Source of the DNA: Bacteroidales bacterium
GTDB taxonomy: Bacteria; Bacteroidota; Bacteroidia; Bacteroidales; UBA932
NCBI GenBank assembly: GCA_015060405.1
Contig: SUYN01000010.1
Location: forward strand, 1-64,000
Reading direction: 5' to 3'
DNA: 64,000 nucleotides
The notes under the pieces were generated by a model. It had not been told where the DNA came from. It saw only the letters and a program-made list of their open reading frames with translations, and did not search any database. The position numbers and the translations under genes are program-made. This document shows positions 49,667-59,446 of this stretch, piece after piece; position 1 is the first letter of the stretch, and every line of letters begins with the position of its first letter.

Positions 49667-51151
49667 ATGAGCATTAAGACACTTGATCCACAGATCGTGT
49701 GGAAAAATTTTTATGAACTGACTCAGATTCCGCGTCCATCTAAGAAAGAGGCGCTTGCAGTCGAGTATATGTATAACTGGGGTAAGGCTCACGGCCTTGA
49801 GACAATCAAGGACGAGGTGGGCAACATAGTCATCCGCAAACCTGCGACTCCGGGTCTGGAGAACCTCAAAGGAGTTATCCTTCAGGGCCACATCGACATG
49901 GTGCCACAGAAGAACGCAGACACAGTCCACGATTTTGAGAAGGATCCTATCCAGACCTATATCGACGGTGACTGGGTGAAGGCGAAAGGAACGACTCTCG
50001 GAGCCGACAACGGCCTTGGCGTGGCCATGGGTATGGCGGTGCTCGAGTCTGACGACCTCAAGCACGGTCCTGTGGAACTTCTCGTGACAATCGACGAGGA
50101 GACAGGTATGACCGGCGCCAATGCCCTCAAGCCTGGAATGCTTCAGGGTGACATCCTCATCAACCTCGACTCGGAGACGGAAGGCGAACTTTATGTCGGT
50201 TGTGCAGGAGGTCTTGACGCCTCTGCCTATGCGACATACACAGCTGCAGAGCCTCAGGAAGGCTGGCTCTGCTACTCGCTTGCTGTGAAGGGCTTCAAGG
50301 GCGGACACTCAGGAATGGACATCATCCTCTGCAGAGGAAACGCCAACAAGATCGCTGCGCGCATTCTTTATGCCCTCATGACTGAGGCCGATGTGAAACT
50401 TCTTGACCTTGAGGGAGGTACACTCCGCAACGCTATCCCACGCGAGGCCTTCGCTACAGTCTATGTTCCTGCTGACAAGCTGGAGAAGGCGCAGCAGGTG
50501 TTCGACAAGGCGGCAGCTGAGATCAAGGCTGAGTACGCCGGAACAGATCCTGACTCAGAGTTCATCTTCAAGCCTTACGAGTGCGCTGAGGGCGAGTGCT
50601 GCAGCCACGGTGAGGAATGCAGATACGTTCCTGAGGCTGATGCAGTCCGCTTCATCCGCGCCATCCTCGCATGTCCTGACGGAGTGGAGCGCATGAGCAG
50701 CGAGATGCCTGGCCTTGTGGAGACATCCAACAACCTTGCGATGGTGAAGATCGAGCTTGGAGAGTTTTCTGTAAAGACCCTCATGAGAAGCTCTGTCGAC
50801 ACTGCAAAGGAGGCTCTTGCACAGAAGTTCGAGGCGATCTTCTCTCTCGCAGGCATCCAGACTTCATTCGCAGGCGGTTATTCAGGCTGGGCTCCAAACC
50901 CTGATTCTGCAATTCTTGCCACAATGAAGAAGGTCTACAACGACCTCTACGGCAAGGAGCCGGCTGTTATGGCTATCCACGCAGGCCTCGAGTGCGGTAT
51001 ACTCGGCGGTACCTATCCGAACTGGGACATGGTTTCATGCGGTCCTACACTCATGAGCCCTCACTCACCTGACGAGCGTGCGAACATCCCTTCAGTGGCA
51101 AAATGCTGGGACTTCCTCAAGGCGGTCCTTGAAAACATCCCTGTAAAATAA
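49667..51151 (+). CDS. pepD: Aminoacyl-histidine dipeptidase (M20 family, PepD)
   Basis: A 494-residue cytosolic zinc dipeptidase that cleaves Xaa-His dipeptides. Motifs are the zinc ligand His in LQGHIDMVPQ (about residue 77), bridging Asp in GADNGLG, catalytic Glu-Glu in IDEETGMTGA, and the lid-domain sequence GFKGGHSGMDI. C-terminal ligands lie in IHAGLECGIL and MSPHSPDE. The start is the ATG at 49667 (MSIKTLDPQIVWKNFYEL); an upstream TTG in frame adds two codons only. The lipoprotein CotH gene overlaps its stop by one base. Confidence 0.95.
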   Translation: MSIKTLDPQIVWKNFYELTQIPRPSKKEALAVEYMYNWGKAHGLETIKDEVGNIVIRKPATPGLENLKGVILQGHIDMVPQKNADTVHDFEKDPIQTYIDGDWVKAKGTTLGADNGLGVAMGMAVLESDDLKHGPVELLVTIDEETGMTGANALKPGMLQGDILINLDSETEGELYVGCAGGLDASAYATYTAAEPQEGWLCYSLAVKGFKGGHSGMDIILCRGNANKIAARILYALMTEADVKLLDLEGGTLRNAIPREAFATVYVPADKLEKAQQVFDKAAAEIKAEYAGTDPDSEFIFKPYECAEGECCSHGEECRYVPEADAVRFIRAILACPDGVERMSSEMPGLVETSNNLAMVKIELGEFSVKTLMRSSVDTAKEALAQKFEAIFSLAGIQTSFAGGYSGWAPNPDSAILATMKKVYNDLYGKEPAVMAIHAGLECGILGGTYPNWDMVSCGPTLMSPHSPDERANIPSVAKCWDFLKAVLENIPVK

Positions 51152-52605
51152 TGACCGGACGTATTTCCGTCCTGCTGGCATGCCTGGTTCTCTTATGCGG
51201 TTGTCAGACCGATGACCCCGTAAAAGAGCCGGATGTGCCGTCGGGACCGGTGGAGCCTCCTCAGGTGGAGGTACCCGGCCCTCCTCAGATCACGGATCCG
51301 GGCATTCTGTACATGTGGGATGAAAGCGTCATCCCTGAAATCACCGTCCATATATCCAAGGACCAGTGGAATGCTCTCCTGAAGAGGTATGACGAGTACG
51401 ACCACAATGTGGATTATTTCCATGCGGACTTCACCTATAAGAAAGGTGACAAGGTGCATTTCATAGAAGACGGAGGACTCAGGCTCCGTGGAAACACGTC
51501 GAGACGTCGTCCGGAAGGAAGCGGCGGCCAGTCCCATGTGACTGACGGAGCTGACTGGCACCATTGCCACTTCGGAATCAATTTCCGCAAGTTCCACAAG
51601 GACAGCGACCACACCATCGAAGGCATCAGGAAGGTCAACCTGAAATGGTTCAAGGATGATCCCTGCTATGTGAGGGAGCTATATTGCTATGACCTTTTCC
51701 GCAGATATGGCATATGGACTGCCGCGCATGACATGTATTGCCGTCTCTGGATCCATGTCGAAGGTGATTCCGAACCTGCATATTACGGAGTCTATGAGAT
51801 GATCGAGCCTATAGATGACGAATTCATCGAAAGACGTGTTGACGGAATGTTCGGAAACGCCAAGGGCAATCTCTGGAAGTGCGGATGGTCTTGGGCAGGT
51901 GCCTTCCTCGACTCGACTGACGCACATTTCGGCCTCGATGAAGACACAGGCGAGAACATGACCTATGAATATAAAGGTGATGAGGAGGACTACCTGGCAG
52001 CCGAGGAGCAGCTCAAGGATTTCATCCTGAAGCTCAAAGGCAAGAGCGACGAGAGCTTCTACAGATGGATTCAGGAGGTGTGCGATGTGGACTTCCTCCT
52101 CAAGACCTATGCTGTGAATGTGGCTGTCGGTATGTGGGATGACCATTGGAACAACGGAAACAATTTCTATATGTACTTCAACTCCACAGACAAGTACGAC
52201 TACAAGTTCTTCCTCCTTCCATACGACTACGACAACACTCTCGGTACCAGCCTTGAATGTGGAGACCAGAAGGATTCCGGACGTCAGGACCCGTATGACT
52301 GGGGTGACAAGGGCCTGCTTATGGAAAGGCTGATGAAGTTCGAGGACTTCAGGCAGATGTATCGCGAGGCACTTCTCGAGCTCATCGACCCTTCGAAGGA
52401 GCTTTTCGACATGGATGCCAGCGTGGCGAGAATTGAGGCCTGGCAGTCGAAGATACGCGGTTTCGTGCCTAATGATACAGGGGAGGACATGGAGATAAAG
52501 GACGCTCCTGCGCACTGGGGAAATCATGGGGAATACCGCCTTATGGACAAGGGAAACAACAATTTCTTCAAGGTCAAGGCAGAGACAATCCGTAAGATGA
52601 AGTAG
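51151..52605 (+). CDS. CotH kinase family lipoprotein
   Basis: A 484-residue lipoprotein (signal ends VLLCGC, Cys about 15) with a Pro-rich spacer (about residues 20-50). The CotH fold shows IPEITVHISKDQWNALLKRY, GLRLRGNTSRR, the nucleotide-site FGINFRKF, EMIEPIDDEFIERR, and the metal-binding FFLLPYDYDNTLG (Asp-Tyr-Asp). CotH proteins are atypical protein kinases; the Bacillus spore-coat enzyme phosphorylates CotB and CotG. Exported bacterial copies are common in Bacteroidetes and their targets are unknown. Its ATG overlaps the pepD stop by 1 base. Confidence 0.9.
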   Translation: MTGRISVLLACLVLLCGCQTDDPVKEPDVPSGPVEPPQVEVPGPPQITDPGILYMWDESVIPEITVHISKDQWNALLKRYDEYDHNVDYFHADFTYKKGDKVHFIEDGGLRLRGNTSRRRPEGSGGQSHVTDGADWHHCHFGINFRKFHKDSDHTIEGIRKVNLKWFKDDPCYVRELYCYDLFRRYGIWTAAHDMYCRLWIHVEGDSEPAYYGVYEMIEPIDDEFIERRVDGMFGNAKGNLWKCGWSWAGAFLDSTDAHFGLDEDTGENMTYEYKGDEEDYLAAEEQLKDFILKLKGKSDESFYRWIQEVCDVDFLLKTYAVNVAVGMWDDHWNNGNNFYMYFNSTDKYDYKFFLLPYDYDNTLGTSLECGDQKDSGRQDPYDWGDKGLLMERLMKFEDFRQMYREALLELIDPSKELFDMDASVARIEAWQSKIRGFVPNDTGEDMEIKDAPAHWGNHGEYRLMDKGNNNFFKVKAETIRKMK

Positions 52606-52691
52606 CCGGTTTCAAAAAAAACTTCACAAAAAATCAAGTTTGTACACCAAATTTGTATTAAGACGTTTCAGACACATTTAAAACAGTGGTT

Positions 52692-53924
52692 ATGAAACGT
52701 CTTAGATTTTTATTTGGAGCTGCGGCTCTTGCAGCTGTCGCTTTGACAGCCTCTCCTGATGCGGGTGCACAGGAGAACGGAAACAGGGATGAGAACGGCA
52801 AGGTCGTTCGCGGTCCTTATGAAACCAACAGATTCGGTGACAACTGGTTCATCGGAGCCGGCGGTGGTATCAATGTCTTTCTGAACGATGGCTACAAGGC
52901 TAAGATCGGACCAAGCATCGATGCAAGCGTGGGCAAGTGGTTTACCCCAGCTGTAGGTATGAGGGTAGGTTACTCCGGACTTACGGCAAACTCTTGGGCT
53001 GATGCACCGTCAGCTCTCGGCAATGTACTTGACACCGAAGAAAAGATGTATCTCCAGAAGTTCGGCTACATGTACTTCCACGGAGACTTCCTCTGGAACA
53101 TGTCCAATGCGGTCGGAGGATACAAGGAGACCCGCTTCTGGAACATGATTCCATATGTTCATGCAGGATTCTTCCGTGCCTACGGACTTGACGATGTGGA
53201 TTACTCGAACAATGAGCTCGCAATGGGTGTGGGTACACTTCACAACCTTCGTCTCGGAGAGAGACTCTCTATGATCATCGACATGAAGGCTATTGTCGTA
53301 AACGGCCGTGTCCATGGAGGCGAAGGAGCCGCAATGCTTCCTTCTGTCACAATGGGACTTGCCGTGAATCTCGGATGGCCGGGCTTCCTCAGGACTTCCA
53401 CTGTGCTTGCAGCGGTTGAATCAGCCACAGCTGGAGAGATAGCTGCTCTTGAAGCTGCATCCCTTGCCCTCGAGGCAGCTAATGTGGCTCTTGCCGAGAA
53501 CAACACCCAGCTTCAGAATCAGAATAACGAACTTAACAAGCAGATGGCCTCAATGACGAATGCCCCTTCTGCGCCGGACCCTATGGAAGTGCTTTCAGGT
53601 CTTTCGCCTGCAACAGTCTATTTCAATATAGGACAGACAGTCCTTACGGTTGACGAGATGCAGCATCTGGACTACATCGTAAAGAACATTCTTTCAAAGG
53701 TCAGCCAGCAGGATAAGGTCTATATCACTGTAATGGGCTCCGCCGACAGCAACACCGGCACTCAGAAACGTAACGAGACCATCAGCGCGGCCAGAGGAAA
53801 ATACATCGCCGACATCCTCACAGGCAAATACGGAATCTCTAAAGACCGTGTGGTGGTGAAGTCGGAAGTAGTGAAGGCTACAGCCGATCCGGAACTTGAC
53901 AGAGCTGTCGAGATCACCTTCTAG
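52692..53924 (+). CDS. OmpA family outer-membrane protein
   Basis: A 410-residue protein with a signal peptide (to about residue 27, AGAQ). An N-terminal beta-barrel (about 50-230, FIGAGGGINVFLNDGY, WFTPAVGMRVGYSGL) leads through a short Ala/Gln/Asn-rich coiled coil (ALEAANVALAENNTQLQNQN) to an OmpA C-terminal domain (about 290-410, TVYFNIGQTVLTVDEMQHLD, VMGSADSNTGTQKRNETISA, AARGKYIADILTGKYGI). The last domain normally binds peptidoglycan. I set the start at the ATG at 52692; a GTG at 52686 is in frame. A terminator at 53959-53988 closes it. Confidence 0.92.
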   Translation: MKRLRFLFGAAALAAVALTASPDAGAQENGNRDENGKVVRGPYETNRFGDNWFIGAGGGINVFLNDGYKAKIGPSIDASVGKWFTPAVGMRVGYSGLTANSWADAPSALGNVLDTEEKMYLQKFGYMYFHGDFLWNMSNAVGGYKETRFWNMIPYVHAGFFRAYGLDDVDYSNNELAMGVGTLHNLRLGERLSMIIDMKAIVVNGRVHGGEGAAMLPSVTMGLAVNLGWPGFLRTSTVLAAVESATAGEIAALEAASLALEAANVALAENNTQLQNQNNELNKQMASMTNAPSAPDPMEVLSGLSPATVYFNIGQTVLTVDEMQHLDYIVKNILSKVSQQDKVYITVMGSADSNTGTQKRNETISAARGKYIADILTGKYGISKDRVVVKSEVVKATADPELDRAVEITF

Positions 53925-53958
53925 AACAGAACCGGCTGATTGCCAGCCTCTTGAGCCG

Positions 53959-53988
53959 GATGCCTGCTGCGTTTTAGCGGCAGGCATC
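53959..53988 (+). terminator. Terminator after the OmpA-family gene
   Basis: GATGCCTGC (53959-53967) pairs with GCAGGCATC (53980-53988), followed by TTTAT. It lies 35 bases after the stop codon. Confidence 0.7.
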
Positions 53989-54030
53989 TTTATGAAATAT
54001 CTTCTCTGCCGATTTTATTACTTGAGAAAC

Positions 54031-54061
54031 TTGAGTAATATCAGTATTTTCCTTAAATTTG
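54031..54061 (+). promoter_or_regulatory. Promoter of purT
   Basis: TTG at 54031-54033 and TAAATTTG at 54054-54061 are 20 bases apart, close to the Bacteroidetes consensus. The start codon follows at 54091. Confidence 0.6.
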
Positions 54062-54090
54062 CCAGATGTGTATAATACTGTAGAATTATT

Positions 54091-55275
54091 ATGGCAAAGA
54101 TCGGTACAACATTTACAAAATCAGGAAAGAAGGCTGTTTTGTGCGGCTCTGGCGAGCTCGGAAAGGAAGTGGCAATCGAACTTCAGCGCTATGGCGTGGA
54201 GGTGGTTGCGTTGGATAAATATGAAAACGCTCCTGCGATGCATGTCGCTCATGCGAGCTATGTCTTTCCTATGCTGGACGGAGAGGCCCTGAAGTCCGTC
54301 ATCAAGGAAGAGAATCCTGATTATATAATCCCGGAGATCGAGGCCATCGCCACAGACAAGCTTGTGGAGCTTGAGGAGGAAGGGTTCAATGTAATCCCTA
54401 CTGCCAAGGCCACCCGTCTGACCATGAACCGCGAAGGCATCAGGAGACTCGCTGCAGAGACCCTTGGCCTGCCGACATCTCCATACCGTTTTGCCGAGAC
54501 TCGTGAGGAGTTCGACGCTGCAGTTGCAGAAATCGGCATCCCGTGCGTTGTTAAGCCGGTCATGAGCTCATCAGGACATGGCCAAAGCACGATAAAGAAG
54601 GCAGAAGACATTGACAATGCATGGAAGGTTTCCCAGGAAGGAGGCCGCGCCGGCGGTGGAAAGGTGATTGTCGAAGGCTTTGTGAAGTTTGACTATGAGA
54701 TCACACTCCTTACTGTCCGTCATTGTGCCGGTACGACATTCGTGAAGCCTGTAGGACATCATCAGGTCGACGGAGACTATCGCGAGTCGTGGCAGCCCCA
54801 GGCGATGGCGCCGGAGGCCTTGGCAAAGGCCGAAGCCATCGCAAAGGCGATTACTGACGCGCTTGGAGGATACGGAATCTTCGGTGTCGAACTGTTCGTC
54901 AAGGGAGATGATGTAATCTTCAGCGAGGTCTCGCCAAGACCTCACGACACCGGTATGGTGACCATGATCTCGCAGGATATGTCCGAATTCGCCCTTCATG
55001 CACGTGCCATCCTCGGTCTTCCTGTGCCTGAGATAAAGTTCTATGGTCCGTCGGCTTCCAAGGCCATCGTTGTTGAAGGGAACACGACTGAGTACGAATT
55101 CGACAATCTTGAGGAGGTCCTCGCGGAGCCGGGTGTGCAGATCCGCATCTTCGGCAAGCCTGAAATCAAGGGCCACCGCCGCGTGGGAGTCATCCTTGCA
55201 ACTGATGAGACAGTGGAAAATGCCCTTGCAAAAGCTGAAAGGGCATACGCAAAACTGAAAGTCAATATAAAGTAA
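54091..55275 (+). CDS. purT: Formate-dependent phosphoribosylglycinamide formyltransferase
   Basis: A 394-residue ATP-grasp enzyme that makes formyl-GAR from GAR, formate and ATP in purine synthesis. Motifs are [20 protein letters not shown] at the N-terminal nucleotide-binding fold, [20 protein letters not shown], the ATP-grasp loop [18 protein letters not shown], and FKVEFDY-like [13 protein letters not shown]. Substrate-side [19 protein letters not shown] and a C-terminal [16 protein letters not shown] complete it. It is transcribed alone from the promoter at 54031-54061 and is convergent with the HAD gene. All regions are intact. Confidence 0.97.
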   Translation: MAKIGTTFTKSGKKAVLCGSGELGKEVAIELQRYGVEVVALDKYENAPAMHVAHASYVFPMLDGEALKSVIKEENPDYIIPEIEAIATDKLVELEEEGFNVIPTAKATRLTMNREGIRRLAAETLGLPTSPYRFAETREEFDAAVAEIGIPCVVKPVMSSSGHGQSTIKKAEDIDNAWKVSQEGGRAGGGKVIVEGFVKFDYEITLLTVRHCAGTTFVKPVGHHQVDGDYRESWQPQAMAPEALAKAEAIAKAITDALGGYGIFGVELFVKGDDVIFSEVSPRPHDTGMVTMISQDMSEFALHARAILGLPVPEIKFYGPSASKAIVVEGNTTEYEFDNLEEVLAEPGVQIRIFGKPEIKGHRRVGVILATDETVENALAKAERAYAKLKVNIK

Positions 55276-55288
55276 TCTACTTCCGGGA

Positions 55289-56137
55289 TTATTTCTCTCT
55301 GGCCAGACGAGCCAGTTCGAAGTCAATCCTTATCTTGTCAATTATAGAGCAGACCACCTCGTAGGTTCTGCTCTCTTTTGTATATACGGCTGGCGTGATG
55401 AAATTGACACGCTGCTGCCTCAGAAGCTTTTCCGCAACCTTTTTCTTCTTCGGTATGGCCGGGTTGTAGACTCCGATGGAGTTTCCTCCGAACATCTTCA
55501 CGATCTTCATGCATGGAACATCCGTCTCTCCGTCTCCGAAATAGATCATGTGAGGGAAAGGAATCCTCTTCTTTTCCTCCATCTGGCTCTCGTTGACCTT
55601 CTTGTTGTCCCTTATGCTCAGGATGCCCTTGTTTATCTTGAACAGGAACTGGGTCTTAGCCGTGTAATCGACAGCCACTCCCGGCCATTCAGCCTCGCCG
55701 TCCTTATTGTATAAGAACGAGCAGGCGAAGATCCTCTTGAACTCACCGGCAATCGGAGTCCCTTCGATCATTTCCGCCAGTCCTGACGAGTTGATGTAAT
55801 GCTCGACCTTCACGCCGTGGGATTTTCCATAGTCATTGATGAGCCTGAACCATCCTGTCACCCCTTCGAACAGTTCCACGCTTTCTCCGAATTTGCGGAA
55901 ATCCTCACGCCTCAGCTTGATGCCGGCCTTCTTCGCCTCGTCGAACATCAGTTTCATGTAGCTGAGGATGTTGCTGGCGTCCTGTCCGGCAGCGATGTCG
56001 TCGCTTTCCTGCCAGAACTCCTGGGGCTTCTTTCCGATTGCCTGGATAAATCCGAATTCCTGCATGTTGCCAGGAGACAGTGTGCCGTCGAAGTCGTAGA
56101 TCAATGCTACTATCGGCCGGTTTCTAATGTTTTTCAT
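55289..56137 (-). CDS. HAD family hydrolase
   Basis: A 282-residue cytosolic HAD-fold protein. Motif I is YDFDGTLSPGNM, with the nucleophile Asp and acid/base Asp; motif II falls near HYINSSGLAEM; and motif IV is FGDGETDVPCMKIV. A long cap (about residues 25-120) lies between motifs I and II. This subgroup is annotated as a haloacid-dehalogenase-like phosphatase of unknown substrate; phosphoserine-phosphatase-like chemistry is possible. I place the start at the ATG at 56137 (MKNIRNRPIVALIYDFDGT); a GTG at 56146 is in frame. It is convergent with purT (13 bases). Confidence 0.88.
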   Translation of the reverse strand: MKNIRNRPIVALIYDFDGTLSPGNMQEFGFIQAIGKKPQEFWQESDDIAAGQDASNILSYMKLMFDEAKKAGIKLRREDFRKFGESVELFEGVTGWFRLINDYGKSHGVKVEHYINSSGLAEMIEGTPIAGEFKRIFACSFLYNKDGEAEWPGVAVDYTAKTQFLFKINKGILSIRDNKKVNESQMEEKKRIPFPHMIYFGDGETDVPCMKIVKMFGGNSIGVYNPAIPKKKKVAEKLLRQQRVNFITPAVYTKESRTYEVVCSIIDKIRIDFELARLAREK

Positions 56138-56265
56138 GTTCCTCACGTTTCACAAGTGGTATAATCTCTGGGATCATGTTACCAGATTGTAAGTATTTCT
56201 CGCCACAAAAAATGGCCTTTCGCCACAAATATAATAAATTATATAAGCGCGAGAGCATATTTTGT

Positions 56266-56273
56266 TACATTTG
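56266..56273 (+). promoter_or_regulatory. -7 box of the acyl-CoA ligase gene
   Basis: TACATTTG matches TAnnTTTG and lies 33 bases before the start codon at 56307. A -33 partner is not evident. Confidence 0.4.
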
Positions 56274-56306
56274 CCCGCGAAAATTCTAAAACCAACCCAC
56301 AGTAAG

Positions 56307-57941
56307 ATGAAACATTATTTCACAAGATTTGAAGAGGCCATCAAGGCCAACTGGGATCGCCCGGCTCTTGGTAATTTCCGCGGCGAACTTTTCACTTTCG
56401 GTGAAGTTGCGACTCAGATCGCAAGATTCCATGTCTTTTTCGAAGCAATAGGGCTAAAGAAGGGAGACAAGGTGGCTCTCTGTGCAAAGAACTCCGCACG
56501 TTGGGGTGTGACCTTCTTTGCAGCCAACACATATGAAGCTGTAGTAGTTCCGATTCTTGCAGACTTCAATCCGGAGAGTGTCAACTCTCTTGTAGATCAC
56601 TCTGAGAGTTCGGTACTCCTTACTGACACGGACATCTGGAACAAGCTTGACATCTCAAAGATGCCGAAGATCAGGACAGTCATATCTTCAAGCGACTTTT
56701 CTCTCCTTTATGCGGCGGAGGAAAGTATCCAGGCTGCAAACGACAACCTTGACCAGCTCTTTGCTGAAAAGTATCCGAACGGATTTTCCGCTTCTGATGT
56801 GTCCTATCCGACAGACAATGACAAGGAACTTGCCATCATCAACTACACTTCAGGAACCACAAGCGCTCCTAAGGGCGTAATGCTCCGTTACGAGTGCATC
56901 TCTGCAAACGTGGCTTTCGGACAGAAGAGACTTCCTTCATATCCGGAGGACAAGATCGTGTCGATGCTCCCTATGGCACATATGTACGGAATGATGTTCG
57001 AGCTCATATATCCTCTCTGCGGAGGCTCGTCGATATATTATCTCGGCAAGACTCCGACCCCTGCACTTCTTCTCGGAGCAATGGCAGAGGTGAAGCCGTA
57101 TCTCGTGATCACAGTTCCTCTCGTGATGGAAAAGATCTTCAAGAGCAAGGTGGCACCTGTGATCAACAAGCCTGTAATGAAGGTGGTGACAGCCATCCCG
57201 GGCATCAACAAGATCATCTTCAAGAAGATCCGCAACACCCTTCTCAATGCATTCGGAGGAAATGTCCGCGAGATCGTGATGGGTGGTGCAGCTCTCAATC
57301 CTGATGTGGAGAAGTGGTTCAGAAAGTTCAAGCTTCCTTTCACTGTCGGCTATGGTATGACCGAGGCAGCGCCTCTTATGGCATATGAGGACTGGTGGGA
57401 TTTCGCTTCGAAGTCATGCGGAAAGGCGATCGACACAGTTGAGGTGCGCATCGATTCAGAGGATCCATACAACAAGGTTGGTGAGATCCAGGCAAAAGGT
57501 ACTAACATCATGAGCGGTTACTACAAAAATGAAGAGGCCACAAAGGCTGCATTCACTGAGGACGGCTGGATGCGTACCGGAGACCTCGGACTTCTTGACG
57601 AGAAGGGCAACATCTTCATCAAAGGCCGCAGCAAGAACATGATTCTCTCTGCAAGCGGACAGAACATCTATCCTGAGGAGATCGAGGCTGCCGTCAACAA
57701 CCAGCCATATGTCATCGAGTCAGTGGTAGTGGACAGAGGACCAAGGTTAGTAGCCCTCGTGTATATGGATTCAGAAAAGGCCAGGACCGAGGGAGTGGAT
57801 CTGGAGGAATACAAGAAGACCCTCATGGCAGAGGTCAACAAGACTATGCCGGCGTACAGCAAGGTCAATATCGTAGAGTACATGGAGCAGCCTTTCGAGA
57901 AGACTCCGAAGATGAGCATCAAGAGGTTCATGTACAAATAA
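56307..57941 (+). CDS. AMP-binding long-chain acyl-CoA ligase
   Basis: A 544-residue member of the ANL superfamily. The phosphate loop YTSGTTSAPKGVM, adenylate-binding GYGMTEAAP, GWMRTGDLG and the hinge GRSKNMILSASGQNIYPEEIE are all present, as is the catalytic C-terminal Lys region PKMSIKRFMYK. It activates a fatty acid with ATP and CoA. I use the ATG at 56307 (MKHYFTRFEEAIKANWDRPA), the usual N-terminus; the longer TTG frame from 56262 crosses the promoter. A terminator follows at 57963-57997. Chain-length preference is not readable. Confidence 0.93.
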   Translation: MKHYFTRFEEAIKANWDRPALGNFRGELFTFGEVATQIARFHVFFEAIGLKKGDKVALCAKNSARWGVTFFAANTYEAVVVPILADFNPESVNSLVDHSESSVLLTDTDIWNKLDISKMPKIRTVISSSDFSLLYAAEESIQAANDNLDQLFAEKYPNGFSASDVSYPTDNDKELAIINYTSGTTSAPKGVMLRYECISANVAFGQKRLPSYPEDKIVSMLPMAHMYGMMFELIYPLCGGSSIYYLGKTPTPALLLGAMAEVKPYLVITVPLVMEKIFKSKVAPVINKPVMKVVTAIPGINKIIFKKIRNTLLNAFGGNVREIVMGGAALNPDVEKWFRKFKLPFTVGYGMTEAAPLMAYEDWWDFASKSCGKAIDTVEVRIDSEDPYNKVGEIQAKGTNIMSGYYKNEEATKAAFTEDGWMRTGDLGLLDEKGNIFIKGRSKNMILSASGQNIYPEEIEAAVNNQPYVIESVVVDRGPRLVALVYMDSEKARTEGVDLEEYKKTLMAEVNKTMPAYSKVNIVEYMEQPFEKTPKMSIKRFMYK

Positions 57942-57962
57942 GCATATCGTTTCAACATAAGG

Positions 57963-57997
57963 TCAGGCGCTCTTTTGAAAGGGCGTCTGATTTTTTT
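57963..57997 (+). terminator. Intrinsic terminator after the acyl-CoA ligase gene
   Basis: TCAGGCGC (57963-57970) pairs with GCGTCTGA (57983-57990; one G-T pair) and is followed by seven T residues. Confidence 0.8.
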
Positions 57998-58052
57998 ATC
58001 TGTCCGTGCAACACCGGCGTAACCGTATGCATCTATAATCCGGTCTGAATTA

Positions 58053-58652
58053 ATGCCTATGAAACCAAGACTTCTTCTCCCCGCTCTTTTCATCCTCCTT
58101 CCTGCCGTGCTGGCTGCTGAAGACACTGACAAGCCTGAATATAAGCATGAATGGAGGTTCGGCCTTTCCGGCTATCCTGTCCTTGACAATCTTCTCTTCG
58201 GTGACAGTATTGTTCCTGACATAGATCATTTTGACACGGATTACATCTATAGTGACTACCATGGGACAAAGAAGATGATCGGTCTTCTTTCTGCAGAATA
58301 CAACTTCAACAGAAGCAGGAAGGTGACTCTCTCTGTCGCAGCACATATGACTGGCGCATGGTATCATATGTATGACTACACCGGCCGCAGGAAATATACC
58401 CAGCTCGGCCTGAGCTTCCATCTCATTCCTACCGTAAGATACAACTACGTCGTCAGACCGGCCTTTACCTTCTACGGCTCGCTTGGATTCGGAGCGATAT
58501 TTGGGCTTGATGACGGCGAGTTCGCCATGGCCCCTACCTTCCAGATCACTCCGATGGGCATTACATTCGGTCGTAAGGTGTTCGGATTTGCCGAGACCTC
58601 TGCCGGACTTTCATATATAGGCGGAAGGGTCGGAATAGGTTACAGATTCTGA
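58053..58652 (+). CDS. Outer-membrane beta-barrel protein, first copy
   Basis: A 199-residue exported protein (signal peptide to about residue 22, AVLAAE; start at 58053 or at the ATG two codons later). The mature part is a series of amphipathic strands: HEWRFGLSGYPVLDN, VTLSVAAHMTGAWYHMYD, AFTFYGSLGFGAIFGL, PMGITFGRKVFGFAETSAG, ending in VGIGYRF. It is paralogous to the protein at 59447 (shared GYP, LxxAAxxxGxW, GSLG, GITxGR, GYRF end). The barrel is probably eight-stranded. It is paired with a lipoprotein gene 31 bases downstream. Family unnamed to me; function unknown. Confidence 0.78.
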   Translation: MPMKPRLLLPALFILLPAVLAAEDTDKPEYKHEWRFGLSGYPVLDNLLFGDSIVPDIDHFDTDYIYSDYHGTKKMIGLLSAEYNFNRSRKVTLSVAAHMTGAWYHMYDYTGRRKYTQLGLSFHLIPTVRYNYVVRPAFTFYGSLGFGAIFGLDDGEFAMAPTFQITPMGITFGRKVFGFAETSAGLSYIGGRVGIGYRF

Positions 58653-58683
58653 TTTTCATCACATATTGATATACTGAAAACAT

Positions 58684-59442
58684 ATGAGGACCATAATAAG
58701 AAACATATTGATATCTGCCTTGTGTCTGGTGTCATTCAATTCATGCAGGGTGGATGGGCCCGAGACTTCGAAATATCACCTCCTTTCCGATCTCGCAGAA
58801 CACAAGGCTTCCAGCCGTCTGGAATTCCCTATGGTGATGGCAGAGACCGCCATGTCCATCGAGGCATACGAAGGCATGACTGCTGAAGAGAAACTGGGGA
58901 TGGGATACATCTACGAGAATCTCATGAAGACAGGAGAAGGACAGTTCGGCATGAAAGACTTCTACGGATTCACGCTTGACATGCAGGGCAGATCCATAAG
59001 TGAACCTGGTGCGGAATGGGTCATCAAGGCATATAACGGGTCATTCGGGAGATATGTGGCGGACTTCACCATGTATTTCGCACGGCAGCAGGATGGTGAA
59101 TATGACTACAAGCTGGTCTGCAATCATAAAGGTTATCCTGCCTACGAGGTCCTTTTCAGTGAGGTGGAGGATGATGAGGCCTTCTACAGCTGGATCATGG
59201 AAGTCTCTACAAGATTCACCACAGGAGAGGGACGTGTCGTGACCATAAGTACGGCAGAGCCTGTGACAAGGAAGGTGTACAGGGCGCAACCGAAGGATCC
59301 GCAGTCATATGTGACGATGAAGGGTGCCCTGGAGATCTCTTTCGAAGGTGATGCGGACGGTGACGGCACTCTGGAGCTCCTGGATGTCGTAAGATGTGAA
59401 TATGACGGACGCAAGCATCCGAATGAACGCTATAATTTCTGA
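58684..59442 (+). CDS. Lipoprotein paired with the first barrel protein
   Basis: A 252-residue protein with a type II signal (ALCLVSFNSC, Cys about 21). The mature part mixes helices and strands (YGFTLDMQGRSISEPGAEW, GRYVADFTMYFARQQDGEYD) with a small acidic GDADGDGTLE loop near the C-terminus that resembles a calcium-binding motif. The C-terminus reads RKHPNERYNF. No known family is recognised. It is followed after 4 bases by a second barrel gene, so the four genes 58053-60762 form one run. Likely an envelope protein acting with the adjacent barrel. Confidence 0.75.
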   Translation: MRTIIRNILISALCLVSFNSCRVDGPETSKYHLLSDLAEHKASSRLEFPMVMAETAMSIEAYEGMTAEEKLGMGYIYENLMKTGEGQFGMKDFYGFTLDMQGRSISEPGAEWVIKAYNGSFGRYVADFTMYFARQQDGEYDYKLVCNHKGYPAYEVLFSEVEDDEAFYSWIMEVSTRFTTGEGRVVTISTAEPVTRKVYRAQPKDPQSYVTMKGALEISFEGDADGDGTLELLDVVRCEYDGRKHPNERYNF

Positions 59443-59446
59443 TATT

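Noticed and set aside
51679..52527. 282-codon minus-strand frame opposite the CotH gene
   Set aside because: The plus-strand frame has a lipoprotein signal and CotH motifs, while the minus frame has no start context or family match.
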